From: Enterococcus columbae DSM 7374 = ATCC 51263
GTDB lineage: Bacteria > Bacillota > Bacilli > Lactobacillales > Enterococcaceae
DNA length: 64,000 nucleotides
Assembly (NCBI RefSeq): GCF_000406925.1
Contig: NZ_KE136349.1
Span: 134,446-198,445 of the forward strand
Reading direction: 5' to 3'
Positions 15,638 through 25,305 of the stretch are shown in pieces. Under the pieces are notes generated by a model that saw nothing but the letters and a program-made list of their open reading frames with translations, made no database searches and was not told the DNA's origin. Both the position numbers and the translations under genes were made by a program. The stretch's first letter is position 1, and every line of letters starts with the position of its first letter.

Positions 15638-16150
15638 ATGAGTATTTACTTTTATGGCTGTGTGACAATGGATGGTTATCTAGCTGACAAAAATCACAGC
15701 TTACAATGGCTCCATGAAACAGGCACGCCTGAAGAGACTGACTACGCTGAGTTTTATCAAAAAATGGATATTACCATCATGGGACGAAAAACCTTTCAGG
15801 AAATTGCCCAGTTTGACAACCCAGCTTCCTTTTACCCAACGACTACCAATTACGTTTTTACACACCAAGCAGACTTTGCTCAGCCAGGCTTTCTTGCTGT
15901 CAATGAAGAAGTTTGTCGTTTTGTCAAACGTTTAGATAACGAAAAAAATATCTGGATTGTTGGGGGAAATACCCTTTTATCTCCCTTACTTGATAACAAT
16001 CTAGTGGATTATATGATTCTACAAATCGCGCCAGTTCTATTAGGAAAAGGCATCCCTTTATTTACACAAAACGAGCAGCTGCATCGTTTCCAGCTAATAG
16101 AGGTGAAACAGTTTGGTCCATTTGCCGAATTAATCTACAGACGACCATAG
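15638..16150 (+). CDS. DHFR/RibD C-terminal-like reductase (YwjB type)
   Basis: The 170-residue protein starts MSIYFYGCVTMDGYLADKNH, the typical opening of the RibD C-terminal-like reductases. It continues with MGRKTFQEIAQF and the NADPH-binding IWIVGGNTLLSPLLDNNLVD segment, ending LAPVLLGKGIPLF-like (here IAPVLLGKGIPLF). These proteins share the dihydrofolate reductase fold, but most members are not the essential DHFR; the natural substrate is unknown. Single gene with GGAGG upstream, between two terminators. Confidence 0.8.
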   Translation: MSIYFYGCVTMDGYLADKNHSLQWLHETGTPEETDYAEFYQKMDITIMGRKTFQEIAQFDNPASFYPTTTNYVFTHQADFAQPGFLAVNEEVCRFVKRLDNEKNIWIVGGNTLLSPLLDNNLVDYMILQIAPVLLGKGIPLFTQNEQLHRFQLIEVKQFGPFAELIYRRP

Positions 16151-16181
16151 TCCTCTCCCTTAGCTCTAACTATGATTATAA

Positions 16182-16223
16182 AATAAGCGCTGCTTCCTTG
16201 ATTGAACGAAAGCAGCGCTTATT
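16182..16223. terminator. Bidirectional terminator
   Basis: A 14-bp stem AATAAGCGCTGCTT/AAGCAGCGCTTATT separates the convergent reductase and permease genes. Confidence 0.9.
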
Positions 16224-16250
16224 TTGTTGCGTAAAACATCTAGCTAACAC

Positions 16251-17630
16251 TTATGAACGTTGATTTAGCTGACTATGCTTATAGCCATAACCAAAATAGA
16301 TTCCCAAGCCTATCACCAGACTAATCACAAAGACCACCCAGGTAGCTAGCGATAATTGAATCATTAATGCTAGACAAAATAGAATGGATAATAGCGGTAA
16401 AAACGGGACAAATGGCACCTTAAATTCACCAGGCTTTGGCAAGCCAGCCACTTTACGATAATGGATAATCCCATAGGCCATCAAAATTAAATAAGCTAAG
16501 GCAACAATATTGGTTAATTCTGCTAAAATATTTAACGGAAAAACGGTCGCAAAGAAAAAGACGACGATTCCAGAAACATAAGTCGCATTTTTAGGTGTAT
16601 GATGTCTCTCATCCACTTGTTTTAACGCTTTCGGCAATAAGCCATCTTTACTAATCGCATAAACCAAACGTGCTAAAGAGTACATCATCGAAATCGTTAC
16701 TGTTAATAAGGTTAAAATCGCCCCAATTGAAATGATAGAGCCCACCAAATCTAGATGTAAAAAACGCATGGCAAAGGCCACTGGATCATTCACACCTAAT
16801 TGTTTATAAGGAACTAAGCCAGTTAAAATAGCTGTTACAACAATATATAATACCGTTGAAATGGCAATTGCGCCAATCATCCCACGAGGAATATTTTTCT
16901 GTGGCTCGTGAACCTCCTCTGCCGCCATTGCAATTGCATCAAAACCTAAAAAGGCAAAAAAGACTAAGGCTGCCCCATCAATAACTCCCTTAGCACCAAA
17001 AGGAATATATGGCTGCCAATTGGCTGGCTTAACAAAAAAAGCGCCCACTATAATAAACAAAGCGATAATCCCAAATTTCACCCAAACCATAAAATTATTC
17101 AGACTTAAAGCTTTTTTGGCTTCTTGAGTAACCCATAAAGTAACTAATATCACTACAATGCCGGCGATTAAATCAAAATAGGTGCCATTCGCTAGATTAA
17201 AGCCAGCTGTCAAGGCTTTTGGCAAATGAAAGCCTAAATAGCTTAAAAAACCTTGAAAATAAGCTGACCAACCAGAGGCTACCGAAGCCACCGCTAATAA
17301 ATATTCGCAAATCAAAAACCAGCCAGTTAACCAAGCAATCAATTCACCAAAAACCACATACATATAGCTATATGCGCCACCTAAAACTGGAATTCTAGAA
17401 GCAAATTCGGCAAAGCTAAAACCAGATAAAATAACCACAAATGCAGCAACTACAAATGATAAGGTTAGCGCAGGACCAGCCAATGTTGCTGCCGCTTGAC
17501 CCGTTACAACAAAAATCCCTGTACCAATCACCGCTCCAATCCCCAGCAGGATTAAATCCTTTAAATGTAAGTTTTTCTTTAATCGACTAGTTGTTTGGGA
17601 TTGCATACTCTTTTTTCTAAATAAATCCAT
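16251..17630 (-). CDS. APC-family amino-acid permease, CAT-like
   Basis: The 459-residue membrane protein has about 12 hydrophobic helices. It shows the APC signature GIGAVIGTGIFVVTGQAAA on helix 1, GGAYSYMYVVFGELIAWLTG, and the helix-6 region ALVFFAFLGFDAIAMAAEEV with ..EPQKNIPRGMIGAI. This last pattern is typical of the cationic amino-acid transporter (CAT, YfnA-like) branch. Substrate is therefore probably a basic or branched amino acid, by family only. Monocistronic; ends at the shared terminator. Confidence 0.85.
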   Translation of the reverse strand: MDLFRKKSMQSQTTSRLKKNLHLKDLILLGIGAVIGTGIFVVTGQAAATLAGPALTLSFVVAAFVVILSGFSFAEFASRIPVLGGAYSYMYVVFGELIAWLTGWFLICEYLLAVASVASGWSAYFQGFLSYLGFHLPKALTAGFNLANGTYFDLIAGIVVILVTLWVTQEAKKALSLNNFMVWVKFGIIALFIIVGAFFVKPANWQPYIPFGAKGVIDGAALVFFAFLGFDAIAMAAEEVHEPQKNIPRGMIGAIAISTVLYIVVTAILTGLVPYKQLGVNDPVAFAMRFLHLDLVGSIISIGAILTLLTVTISMMYSLARLVYAISKDGLLPKALKQVDERHHTPKNATYVSGIVVFFFATVFPLNILAELTNIVALAYLILMAYGIIHYRKVAGLPKPGEFKVPFVPFLPLLSILFCLALMIQLSLATWVVFVISLVIGLGIYFGYGYKHSQLNQRS

Positions 17631-17966
17631 TTCCTACTATTATTATCTCCTTTAGTCTATCTTTTTTCCCAACCAACAAAATAACGAACTTTTATTTTTT
17701 ATCTTTTTTAAATTTTTACAACACCATAACATTATACTATGCTTTAATCGAGAATACTATCCTACTCATTAATAACATTTTAATTTCGATAAAAAATTAG
17801 GTATCTTCCATTAGAATAATCGATATTTTCTGAAATTTCTTAATTTATTAAATTTTAATTAAGAATATTTGTTTCTATTCACATTTTTATTTCGTAGATA
17901 TTTGAAATTTTCTGAAAATGTACTAGAATAAATTATAATTATCACAAAGAAAAAGGATGTTTACTT
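17631..17966. promoter_or_regulatory. Divergent promoter region between two permeases
   Basis: This is a 336-base, very AT-rich divergent intergenic region. For the rightward gene I see -35 TTGAAA (17902-17907), a 16-base spacer and -10 TAGAAT (17924-17929), followed by the site AAAAAGGATG. For the leftward gene I could not fix a promoter. No riboswitch-like or T-box sequence is visible. Confidence 0.6.
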
Positions 17967-19343
17967 ATGAAAAAGGAAAAACAGGATTTAGCACGAGGCT
18001 TAAAAAATCGCCATGTCCAATTAATCTCCATCGGTGGAGCAATTGGAACGGGTCTATTTTTAGGTTCTGGTAAATCCATTCAATTAGCTGGACCATCCAT
18101 CTTGTTGGCCTACGCGATTATGGGAGGCATTTGCTTTTTAATCATGCGTGCCTTGGGAGAGTTATTACTTTCTAATACCAAGCACCATTCATTTATTGAT
18201 TTTATTGCCGAATACCTCGGTGTAAAAGCCGCTTTTATTACTGGTTGGACGTATTGGTTTTGCTGGATTGCCATTGCGATGGCTGACCTTACAGCCATTG
18301 GTACTTATATGCGCTATTGGTTTCCAACTGTTCCTACATGGTTACCTGAATTAATTGCTTTAGCCTTACTAGTTGCCTTCAATCTGATTGCTGTATCATT
18401 ATTCGGTGAATTGGAGTTTTGGTTTGCCTTAATTAAAGTGATTGCAATTATTGCTTTAATCGCGGTAGGTATCTTTATGATTGTGACACGTTTTCAGACG
18501 AGTCAAGGGGTTGTTTCTCTAAGCAATCTGTGGACCCATGGTGGATTTTTTGCAGCTGGTCCTAAAGGCTTTATCCTATCCTTTCAAATGGTGACCTTTG
18601 CTTTTGCTGGTGTGGAATTGGTCGGTCTAGTCGCTGGTGAAACGAAAGATCCCGAGCATGTTTTACCCAAAGCGATTAACAATATCCCGATTCGCATCAT
18701 TTTATTTTATATCGGCGCATTAGCAGTCATTATGTCCATCTATCCTTGGAATTCAATGGATGCTGCCCAAAGTCCATTTGTACAAGTATTTTCTGAAATT
18801 GGCATCACAGCTGCTGCCACTATCATTAATCTAGTAGTCTTAAGCTCGGCAGCTTCAGCTTGTAATTCAGCAATCTATTCAACTGGTCGAATGTTACGTT
18901 CGTTATCACTTGAAGGGAATGCGTCAAGCTTTTTTGAAAAATTAACGAGTCATAAAGTACCGGCTCGCTCAATCTTCTTTTCAGCGACCGTCATTTTATT
19001 AGCTGTTGTCTTAAATTATTTCATGCCATCTGGTGTTTTTGTGCTAGTAACTAGTGTAGCAACGACTTGTTTCTTATTCATTTGGAGTATGATTGTACTT
19101 GCCCATCTACGTTACAAAAAAACCATCCAAGGAAAACAAGCCCATGCATTTAAGATGCCCTTATATCCTTTAGCTAACTATCTAGTATTAGCGTTTATGG
19201 CATTTATCGCCTTTGTTTTACTATTACAAAAGGAAACCCGTGAAGCACTATTATTTGCACCAGTTTGGTTCATTTTCTTATTGTTAGTTTATCGCTTTAA
19301 ATTCGCTAAAAATGTCGTTACTATTAAACAAACTGAAAAATAA
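17967..19343 (+). CDS. AAT-family amino-acid permease (CycA/GABA-permease-like)
   Basis: The 458-residue protein has about 12 transmembrane helices and starts with the AAT signature RGLKNRHVQLISIGGAIGTG, then LFLGSGKSIQLAGPSILLAY. ALGELLL, FITGWTYWFCWIAIAMADL and the SLFGELEFWFALIKV segment are typical of amino-acid:proton symporters such as CycA (D-Ala/D-Ser/Gly), AnsP or GABA permease. The exact substrate cannot be read from the sequence. Monocistronic with a strong terminator. Confidence 0.85.
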   Translation: MKKEKQDLARGLKNRHVQLISIGGAIGTGLFLGSGKSIQLAGPSILLAYAIMGGICFLIMRALGELLLSNTKHHSFIDFIAEYLGVKAAFITGWTYWFCWIAIAMADLTAIGTYMRYWFPTVPTWLPELIALALLVAFNLIAVSLFGELEFWFALIKVIAIIALIAVGIFMIVTRFQTSQGVVSLSNLWTHGGFFAAGPKGFILSFQMVTFAFAGVELVGLVAGETKDPEHVLPKAINNIPIRIILFYIGALAVIMSIYPWNSMDAAQSPFVQVFSEIGITAAATIINLVVLSSAASACNSAIYSTGRMLRSLSLEGNASSFFEKLTSHKVPARSIFFSATVILLAVVLNYFMPSGVFVLVTSVATTCFLFIWSMIVLAHLRYKKTIQGKQAHAFKMPLYPLANYLVLAFMAFIAFVLLLQKETREALLFAPVWFIFLLLVYRFKFAKNVVTIKQTEK

Positions 19344-19356
19344 TGTATTTTTACTC

Positions 19357-19393
19357 AAAAAGCACGTAGCTGATTCTTGCTACGTGCTTTTTT
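19357..19393 (+). terminator. Terminator of the AAT permease gene
   Basis: A 14-bp stem AAAAAGCACGTAGC / GCTACGTGCTTTTT with an 8-base loop is followed by T residues. Confidence 0.9.
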
Positions 19394-19401
19394 AAATGAA
19401 G

Positions 19402-19515
19402 TTAACCTAATTTAATCGCTGCACTTGCTAACGCTTGCTCTACAATTTCCATTACTGTTAAACTATGCGCTAATTTATCAAAAGCAAAGGCTAAATCATT
19501 TTGTGTAATTATCTC
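19402..19515 (-). pseudogene. C-terminal gene remnant cut by the IS200/IS605 element
   Basis: An open frame enters from the element boundary and reads RDNYTNDLAFAFDKLAHSLT, then VMEIVEQALASAAIKLG and stop. The spacing of KLxHSLxVMEIxExA resembles the last helices of Gfo/Idh/MocA-family oxidoreductases, but 37 residues are too few for certainty. The sequence on the other side of the element (21400-21460) does not continue this frame when I join the flanks, so the gene was already truncated or more DNA was lost. Confidence 0.35.
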
Positions 19516-19675
19516 GGTGAACTACTCTCCACTTAGCTAAACCTAACGGTTCTTAACGCTTGAAGTGGGAGCTTCTTGGGAATAGAGCGTACTTGATAGC
19601 TTATTTCTTCACTAACAGCGGTTTCTCTTATTTACCAAGCTATCCCCGTAGTTCCTACGGTTTTTTTGATTGTGC
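19516..19675 (-). ncRNA. Putative reRNA/omegaRNA of TnpB
   Basis: The 160 bases after the tnpB stop contain folded-looking segments (CCGTAGGAACTACGG hairpin at 19645-19659; CCACTT...AAGTGG pairing near the end). They are nearly identical to 141-299. In characterised elements this region is the guide-RNA scaffold, with the guide taken from beyond the right end. Here the flank is CGAGATAATTACACAAATGA (19515 down to 19496). RNA existence is inferred by family. Confidence 0.6.
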
Positions 19676-20827
19676 CTAAGCTGAAGTTTGTATTCTTAGA
19701 CCTTCAATCAATATATTGATACTAGCGTTGATATCACGGTCATGATGAGTATGACAAATAGGGCAAGTCCATTCTCGAATATCGAGCGATTTCTTGACAT
19801 CTTTATGTCCGCACTCTGAACAAATCTGACTAGACGGAAACCACGTATCCACTTTGATTATTTCACGTCCATACCAGTCCGCTTTGTATTGCAACTTAGC
19901 CACAAAGCTAGACCAAGATACATCAGAAATACTTCTTGCTAATTTATGATTACGCAACATACCTTTTACGTTTAAGTCTTCAATACAGATAATATCGTGA
20001 TTTTTGATAATTTCTGTACTTAACTTATTCAGAAAATCAGTACGTTGATTTTTTACTTTTTCGTAGAGACGTGCCACTTTTTGTCTTTGTTTCTGATAGT
20101 TTCGAGCCTCATAGAGTTTAACACCTCGTTTTTTAGCTAATAATGCACGCCTAGACAACTTACGTTGTTCACGTTTAAGCTTTTTCTCCATTTTTGAAGT
20201 GAATTTATTATTATCGATTTTTTGTCCATCTGAAAGAATCGCAAAGTCTGTAATACCTAAGTCAATACCAATGGCAGAATTGGTTTTAGGTAACTCGCTA
20301 ATTTCTTCTTTACATAACAAAGAAATATAGTATTTACCGCTAGAATGGCGTGATATTGTAGCAGATTTAATCATCCCTTTTGGTTGTCTATGAAGCTTAA
20401 TTCTTACTAATGATTTCAATTTAGGAACTTTTATGAATTTACTATCAATCAAAGCAACTGTACCATTTTGATTATTCGTTGTATAACTCTGAACAGGATT
20501 TTTCTTACTTTTGAAACGTGGAAAGCCAACAGATTTATCCCGAAAAAAATTCTTGTATGCTTTATCTAAATGAAGTTGGGCATTGGCCAAAGCGAGGCTA
20601 TCGACTTCTTTCAGAAATGGAAATTCTTTCTTATATTTAGCCGGTGTTGGAAAAGTCATTTTTTTAGAAGGATCATTTTTAACTTCTTCATATGCTTTTT
20701 TTCGGTCATTAAGCATTAGATTGTAGACCTTACGAACGCAGCCGAAAGTTTTGGCAAAGAAGATTTCTTGTTCCTCTGTTGGATAGATTCTGAATTTGTA
20801 CGCTTTTAGTCGTTCCACAAAGTTCAC
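19676..20827 (-). CDS. tnpB: TnpB RNA-guided endonuclease (OrfB, IS605 type)
   Basis: The 383-residue protein is full length for the family. It has the N-terminal [20 protein letters not shown], the RuvC residues in [15 protein letters not shown] (Asp), [13 protein letters not shown] (Glu) and [11 protein letters not shown] (Asp), and a zinc finger CSECGHKD...CPICHTHH. All catalytic residues are present, so it should cut DNA guided by the RNA from its own 3' region, helping the element persist after excision. It follows tnpA by 7 bases. This family is the ancestor of Cas12 nucleases. Confidence 0.93.
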   Translation of the reverse strand: MNFVERLKAYKFRIYPTEEQEIFFAKTFGCVRKVYNLMLNDRKKAYEEVKNDPSKKMTFPTPAKYKKEFPFLKEVDSLALANAQLHLDKAYKNFFRDKSVGFPRFKSKKNPVQSYTTNNQNGTVALIDSKFIKVPKLKSLVRIKLHRQPKGMIKSATISRHSSGKYYISLLCKEEISELPKTNSAIGIDLGITDFAILSDGQKIDNNKFTSKMEKKLKREQRKLSRRALLAKKRGVKLYEARNYQKQRQKVARLYEKVKNQRTDFLNKLSTEIIKNHDIICIEDLNVKGMLRNHKLARSISDVSWSSFVAKLQYKADWYGREIIKVDTWFPSSQICSECGHKDVKKSLDIREWTCPICHTHHDRDINASINILIEGLRIQTSA

Positions 20828-20834
20828 CTGCTTT

Positions 20835-21239
20835 CTATTTATGATTGTTTCCTTGATTTTGGATGTATTTCTTTATCACATCAATTGGTGCTCCACCAGT
20901 CGTCAACAGACAAAAACTTTTAGACCAAAACATTTCTTTCCAAAGAAACTGTTTGACTCTTGGAAAATCACGTTTTATCAATCTTGAACTAGCGCTTTTA
21001 TAGGCGTTGATGAATTTTGTCAATTCTGTTTTAGGATGAGCTTTGAACATAATATGAACGTGGTCTTTATCATGATTCCACTCCACTAAAGTAATGTGAT
21101 ACGATTCTGAAATTCTTTCAAAAGTAGCTTTAGCATAATCAGACATGTCATCATCTATCACTTGTCTGCGATATTTAGTTACTAAAATAAGATGGTAATA
21201 AAGAAGGAAGACTGAATGGTTATTTGTATCTAATTCCAT
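20835..21239 (-). CDS. tnpA: TnpA Y1 transposase, IS200 type
   Basis: The 134-residue HUH-family transposase carries the HUH motif in [12 protein letters not shown] and the catalytic tyrosine in [10 protein letters not shown]. It acts on single-stranded DNA, recognising subterminal hairpins and excising and inserting the element without target duplication. Length and motif spacing are those of intact IS200-like TnpA (about 130-155 residues). It is transcribed with tnpB. Confidence 0.93.
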   Translation of the reverse strand: MELDTNNHSVFLLYYHLILVTKYRRQVIDDDMSDYAKATFERISESYHITLVEWNHDKDHVHIMFKAHPKTELTKFINAYKSASSRLIKRDFPRVKQFLWKEMFWSKSFCLLTTGGAPIDVIKKYIQNQGNNHK

Positions 21240-21349
21240 TTTATATCACTCATTTCTAATATAGACTGATTATAACATAGAACGAAATAAAAAGACCATG
21301 TAATGTATTGTCGGTCTTCGAGTTACCAACAGTAACCCTCATACCAAAT

Positions 21350-21390
21350 GGCATTCATCACCCACCTATAGAGGATGGGTGATGAATGCC
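21350..21390. repeat. Left-end hairpin of the IS200/IS605 element
   Basis: A perfect 15-bp stem GGCATTCATCACCCA / TGGGTGATGAATGCC with an 11-base loop lies 111 bases upstream of tnpA. Subterminal hairpins of this kind are bound by the Y1 transposase. Confidence 0.7.
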
Positions 21391-21461
21391 TGAATTACAT
21401 TAAATTGAACAATTTGTTCAAAAACTTTTGACAATATCGCTTTAAATTGAAAATATATTTC

Positions 21462-21495
21462 AAAAAAAAGAGCCATGAGAGTTGCTCATAGCTCT
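21462..21495. terminator. Terminator of the nucleoside transporter gene
   Basis: The stem AGAGCCATGAG / CTCATAGCTCT has T runs on both sides (eight T on the minus strand), just after the transporter stop at 21537. Confidence 0.85.
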
Positions 21496-21536
21496 TTTTT
21501 AGGTCTCAATCACTACCGTTAGTGGTAATCACTTGT

Positions 21537-22718
21537 TTATACTAAAATGCCGGCAATCATCGCACTTAAAAAGCTGACTAGGGTTGCCCCAAATAAAATC
21601 TTTAGTCCATGTTTTGCTACCAAGTTCCCTTTTTCTTCATTTAAGCCTTTCATCGCACCACTAATAATCCCAATTGATGAAAAATTGGCAAAGGATACCA
21701 TGAATACTGAAAGAATCGCGGTTGTATGTTGGCTAAAATTCCACTGTCCATTGGCTAATTCCGTCATGGCCACAAATTCATTGGTAACTAATTTCGTTGC
21801 CATCAAGCTACCTGCATCAACAGCTTCATGCCAAGGAATACCACTTAAGAATGCTAATGGCGCAAAAATATAGCCCAATATTTCTTGGAAAGTCAAACCC
21901 GTAATCCCTTTAAAAATCGCATTAATCATTGCAATGGCCGCCACAAAACCAATTAACATGGCAGCAACTGTAACTGCTACATGAAAGCCATCTAGAATGT
22001 ATTCACCTAACATTTGAAAAAAGGTCTGCTCTTTATCATCAGCAACCGAAAACTGATCTTCTTCACTAGTTAATTCATAAGGATTGATTAACGAGCTAAT
22101 GATAAACCCTCCAAATAAATTTAACACTAAAGCACTAATCACATATCTTGGCTCAATCAAGGCCATATATGAACCAACAATCGACATCGAAACCGTCGAC
22201 ATTGCTGAAATCGACATCGATAATAGGCGCTTTTCACTTAATAAAGCTAGTTCCTTTTTAAAAGAAATAAAGACCTCTGATTGCCCTAAAATTCCTGAAG
22301 CGACACCATTATAGGATTCTAATTTTCCCATGCCATTGAGATAGCTTAGGCCTAAACCAACCCATTTCATAAAAAATGGTAGAATTTTGATATAACGTAA
22401 AATACCGATAATCGCTGAAATAAAGACAATCGGCATTAACACATTTAAAAAGAAAGGTGCTTGCCCTTTATTGGCTATTCCAGCAAAGACGAAATTCACT
22501 CCTTCACCAGCAAACATCAATAACTGCTCAAAGCCTTTAGCAAATACGCCAACTACTGCCGTACCCACACTGGTTTTTAATAGTACAAAGCCAAAAAGAA
22601 ATTGCAAAATCAGTAATAGGCCGATATTTTTCCATTTGATTTGTTGACGACTGCTACTTACTAGATAGCAAACACCTAAAACTAGTACGATACCAATCAT
22701 TCCAATTAAAATTTGCAC
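21537..22718 (-). CDS. nupC: Concentrative nucleoside transporter, NupC family
   Basis: The 393-residue membrane protein has the CNT pattern: SSSRQQIKWKNIGLLLILQF at the N-terminus, FFLNVLMPIVFISAIIGIL, the GQSEVFISFKKEL substrate segment, SMSIVGSYM, and NEFVAMTELANGQ near the C-terminus. It probably imports nucleosides with H+ or Na+. Monocistronic, with a leading site GGAGGACG and its own terminator. Confidence 0.92.
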   Translation of the reverse strand: MQILIGMIGIVLVLGVCYLVSSSRQQIKWKNIGLLLILQFLFGFVLLKTSVGTAVVGVFAKGFEQLLMFAGEGVNFVFAGIANKGQAPFFLNVLMPIVFISAIIGILRYIKILPFFMKWVGLGLSYLNGMGKLESYNGVASGILGQSEVFISFKKELALLSEKRLLSMSISAMSTVSMSIVGSYMALIEPRYVISALVLNLFGGFIISSLINPYELTSEEDQFSVADDKEQTFFQMLGEYILDGFHVAVTVAAMLIGFVAAIAMINAIFKGITGLTFQEILGYIFAPLAFLSGIPWHEAVDAGSLMATKLVTNEFVAMTELANGQWNFSQHTTAILSVFMVSFANFSSIGIISGAMKGLNEEKGNLVAKHGLKILFGATLVSFLSAMIAGILV

Positions 22719-22918
22719 GTTTCGTCCTCCTTATTTTCCACTTGATTTTTTTATTAGTAAAAAACCATCTTTTCTAGATTAAGTATTTTTTACTGATAAA
22801 ACAAGGTAAACGAACTTTTTTTCATGAAATTCTAAAAACGGTGACGCTAACATTTTAATGATTTACTACAATCATTTTAGTTAGACAAATGAAAGATAGA
22901 CTGTTTGATACACGTAAA

Positions 22919-22948
22919 AAAACGGCTAGTCATATGAACTAGCCGTTT
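22919..22948 (-). terminator. Terminator of treB
   Basis: The stem AAACGGCTAGT / ACTAGCCGTTT lies shortly after the PTS gene stop at 22974. Confidence 0.85.
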
Positions 22949-22973
22949 AATATCCTATTTATTTTGTTGTTGT

Positions 22974-24983
22974 TTAACGATGAGTCACTGTAATGACTTT
23001 ATCGCCAGCTTTAATTGCTTGTTTTTCAGCTTTTGGATCAACTTGGAAATCAGCAGAGTTAGTTACAATCACTGGTGTTTGCGTTGCATAGCCAGCTTCT
23101 TTAATCACATTTAAATCTACTTCTAATAGCAATTGTCCTTGTTTAACACGGTCGCCTTGAGCCACATGTGTCATAAAGCCTTTACCATCTAATTCAACAG
23201 TATCTAAACCAACGTGGATTAATACTTCAACCCCTGTATCACTGACTAAACCAATCGCATGTTTGGTTGGGAATAATAAAGTTACTTGTCCGTCAAATGG
23301 TGCAACCAACTTACCTTCTGAAGGTTCGATCACTACCCCTTGTCCCATTGTTCCTTGAGCAAAAACTGGATCTTTGGCTTGAGCTAATGGGAGTAATTCA
23401 CCGGTTAAAGGAGCAACGATTGCTGTTTTAGTACCTGCAGCAACGGTAGCATTTACCACTGCTTCAGTGGATACTTGTGCATCAATTTCATCTAAAGTTA
23501 CTGGAATGGCTTGTTCCGCACGATCAATCTTATTGAAGATACCAGCTTTACGGAAGAATAAAGTTAAAACGATTGGTACCACAATGGCAATCCCCATTGC
23601 AATTAAGAAAATGACATAACCTTGTGCACCCGTTCCTTTACCCACACCTAAATTATTCTTAATAGCTAAAATACCTGGCAAACCACCGACACCGATTGCG
23701 TTCGCACGTACCTTCATGATTGTGATAAACATACCTGCTAAACCTGAACCAATCATTGCTGCTACAAATGGATAAACATATTTTAAGTTAATCCCAAACA
23801 TCGCAGGCTCAGTAACACCTAACCAAGCAGAAATCACTGATGGTACAGAAATTTGTTCTTCTTTTTTGTTTCCACGGTGAGCAATCACAATTGCTAATAC
23901 CGCAGCCCCTTGCGCGATATTTGATAAACAAATCATTGGCCAAAGGTTAGTAGAACCAAAGTCAGCAATTAATTGAGAGTCAATGGCTAAAGTCGTGTGA
24001 TGTAAACCTGTGATTACTAATGGCGCGTAAACTGCACCGAATACCCCACCAAATAACCAGTTAAGTGGTGATTCTAAACCAGCATTTACAATCCAAGAAA
24101 TACCTGAACCGATCTTCCAACCAATTGGTCCTAATACTGTATGTGCAGCAATAATGGTTGGTAATAATGAGAAGAACGGTACAAAAATCATTGAAACAGC
24201 TTCTGGGATACGTTTTCTAAAGAAACGTTCTAAATAAACTAGTAAAAATCCGGCCATCATCGCAGGAATAACTTGCGCTTGGTAACCGATTTTCGCTACT
24301 TGGAAGAAACCAAAGTCCCAAGACCAGTTTTTCGCGATATCGGCAGCTGAAGTTCCATTTACAGCATAAGCATTTAGCAATTGTGGAGAAACTAAAGTAA
24401 TCCCTAAAACAATACCAAGGATTTCAGTCGCTCCCATCTTACGCGTAATACTCCATGTAATCCCAACAGGTAAGAAGTGGAAAATCGCTTCACCTGGTAA
24501 CCACAGGAAGCCATTTACCCCATTCCAAAATGGTGATACAGCTACAATTGTTTGATTACCTAAAAAACCGAATTGTACGCCTTCTAAAATATTACGAAAT
24601 CCTAAAATCAAACCGCCGACGATAATTGCTGGTAATAATGGCGTGAAGATTTCAGCTAATAAAGTAATCACACGTTGTACTGGATTTTGATTTTGTTTCG
24701 CTACAGATTTAGCGTCTTCTTTTGATACTCCTGAAATACCTGAGATTGCAGTAAAATCTGCATAAAATACAGGTACATCATTCCCAATAATTACTTGGAA
24801 TTGTCCAGCATTTGTGAACATTCCTTTAACGACTGGAATGTTTTCGATTTTTGACTGATCAGCTTTTTTAGGATCAACCAAAACGAAACGCATTCTTGTT
24901 GCACAATGGGTTACTGCAGAAACATTTTCTTTGCCCCCAATGGCAGCTAGCAAGTCTCTTGCATCTTTTTCATATTTTCCCAT
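22974..24983 (-). CDS. treB: Trehalose-type PTS EIIBCA permease
   Basis: This 669-residue fused enzyme II has an EIIB domain at 1-85 (phospho-Cys27 in SAVTHCATRMRF), an EIIC membrane domain at about 105-460 (HHTTLAIDSQL, AWLGVTEPAMFGINLKY), and a C-terminal EIIA-Glc-type domain (about 515-669, active histidine in EVLIHVGLDTVEL). It imports and phosphorylates a sugar, most likely trehalose, given the divergent TreR-like regulator. No phosphotrehalase or trehalose-6-phosphate phosphorylase gene is in the window, so the downstream enzyme must lie elsewhere. Sucrose-type PTS is the main alternative. Confidence 0.8.
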   Translation of the reverse strand: MGKYEKDARDLLAAIGGKENVSAVTHCATRMRFVLVDPKKADQSKIENIPVVKGMFTNAGQFQVIIGNDVPVFYADFTAISGISGVSKEDAKSVAKQNQNPVQRVITLLAEIFTPLLPAIIVGGLILGFRNILEGVQFGFLGNQTIVAVSPFWNGVNGFLWLPGEAIFHFLPVGITWSITRKMGATEILGIVLGITLVSPQLLNAYAVNGTSAADIAKNWSWDFGFFQVAKIGYQAQVIPAMMAGFLLVYLERFFRKRIPEAVSMIFVPFFSLLPTIIAAHTVLGPIGWKIGSGISWIVNAGLESPLNWLFGGVFGAVYAPLVITGLHHTTLAIDSQLIADFGSTNLWPMICLSNIAQGAAVLAIVIAHRGNKKEEQISVPSVISAWLGVTEPAMFGINLKYVYPFVAAMIGSGLAGMFITIMKVRANAIGVGGLPGILAIKNNLGVGKGTGAQGYVIFLIAMGIAIVVPIVLTLFFRKAGIFNKIDRAEQAIPVTLDEIDAQVSTEAVVNATVAAGTKTAIVAPLTGELLPLAQAKDPVFAQGTMGQGVVIEPSEGKLVAPFDGQVTLLFPTKHAIGLVSDTGVEVLIHVGLDTVELDGKGFMTHVAQGDRVKQGQLLLEVDLNVIKEAGYATQTPVIVTNSADFQVDPKAEKQAIKAGDKVITVTHR

Positions 24984-25001
24984 GCTTTTTTCCTCCTAAT
25001 C

Positions 25002-25062
25002 TTAACTTGTATAACTATGTTGGTTACAGTCTTAATATACTGTATTTACACCTGTTTGTAAA
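25002..25062 (-). promoter_or_regulatory. treB promoter with cre-like and TreR-like sites
   Basis: On the minus strand: -35 TTTACA (25057-25062), 17-base spacer, -10 TATATT (25034-25039). A cre-like sequence overlaps the -35 (TGAAAACGGTTTACA, one base longer than consensus). Downstream, TTAACTTGTATAACTATG (25002-25019, as read on the plus strand) contains the same TTAACTTGTAT core found upstream of treR. This fits glucose repression plus TreR control. Confidence 0.5.
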
Positions 25063-25289
25063 CCGTTTTCAAAAATGAAAACAGTGTTGAAAATTTTCTA
25101 AAATGATAATTTTCTCATTTCAAATAGTTATATCCAAATAACCACGTACTAAATATGTCGCTATTTCTCATACCTGTCTGCTAATAAACCAACATGTTCC
25201 CGAATCTTTCTTGCTTAAATTAATTTTTTTTAATAAACTATCTATATGAAGCACTTGCCACTTATGATATAGTAGTTATTACTTTTATG

Positions 25290-25305
25290 ATGTACATACA
25301 AGTTA
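25290..25305. promoter_or_regulatory. TreR-like operator upstream of treR
   Basis: The sequence ATGTACATACAAGTTA is, on the other strand, TAACTTGTATGTACAT. It shares its TAACTTGTAT core with the site at 25002 and resembles the TTGTATATACAA type of TreR operators. It lies 13 bases before the treR start, so autoregulation is likely. Confidence 0.5.

Larger units (their letters stand above)
19516..21399 (-). mobile_element. IS200/IS605-family element with tnpA and tnpB
   Basis: The right end is fixed at 19516, because the sequence shared with 1-299 stops there (GTTCAC on the minus strand). The left end is less sure: a long hairpin at 21350-21390 lies just inside it, and a TTTAA pentamer on the minus strand (21400-21404) is a plausible insertion and target-adjacent motif. 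Such elements carry no inverted repeats and make no target duplication. Both proteins look intact, so the copy may be active. It is inverted relative to the partial copy at 1-299. Confidence 0.85.

Noticed and set aside
17631-17966. Riboswitch upstream of the amino-acid permeases
   Set aside because: The region is nearly pure AT without conserved motifs or stable stems of lysine, T-box or other known riboswitches.
21400-21476. In-frame continuation of the 19402-19515 gene remnant across the IS element
   Set aside because: At first the flanks seemed to join into one open frame, but careful base counting gives a stop codon (TAA) at the junction in that frame.
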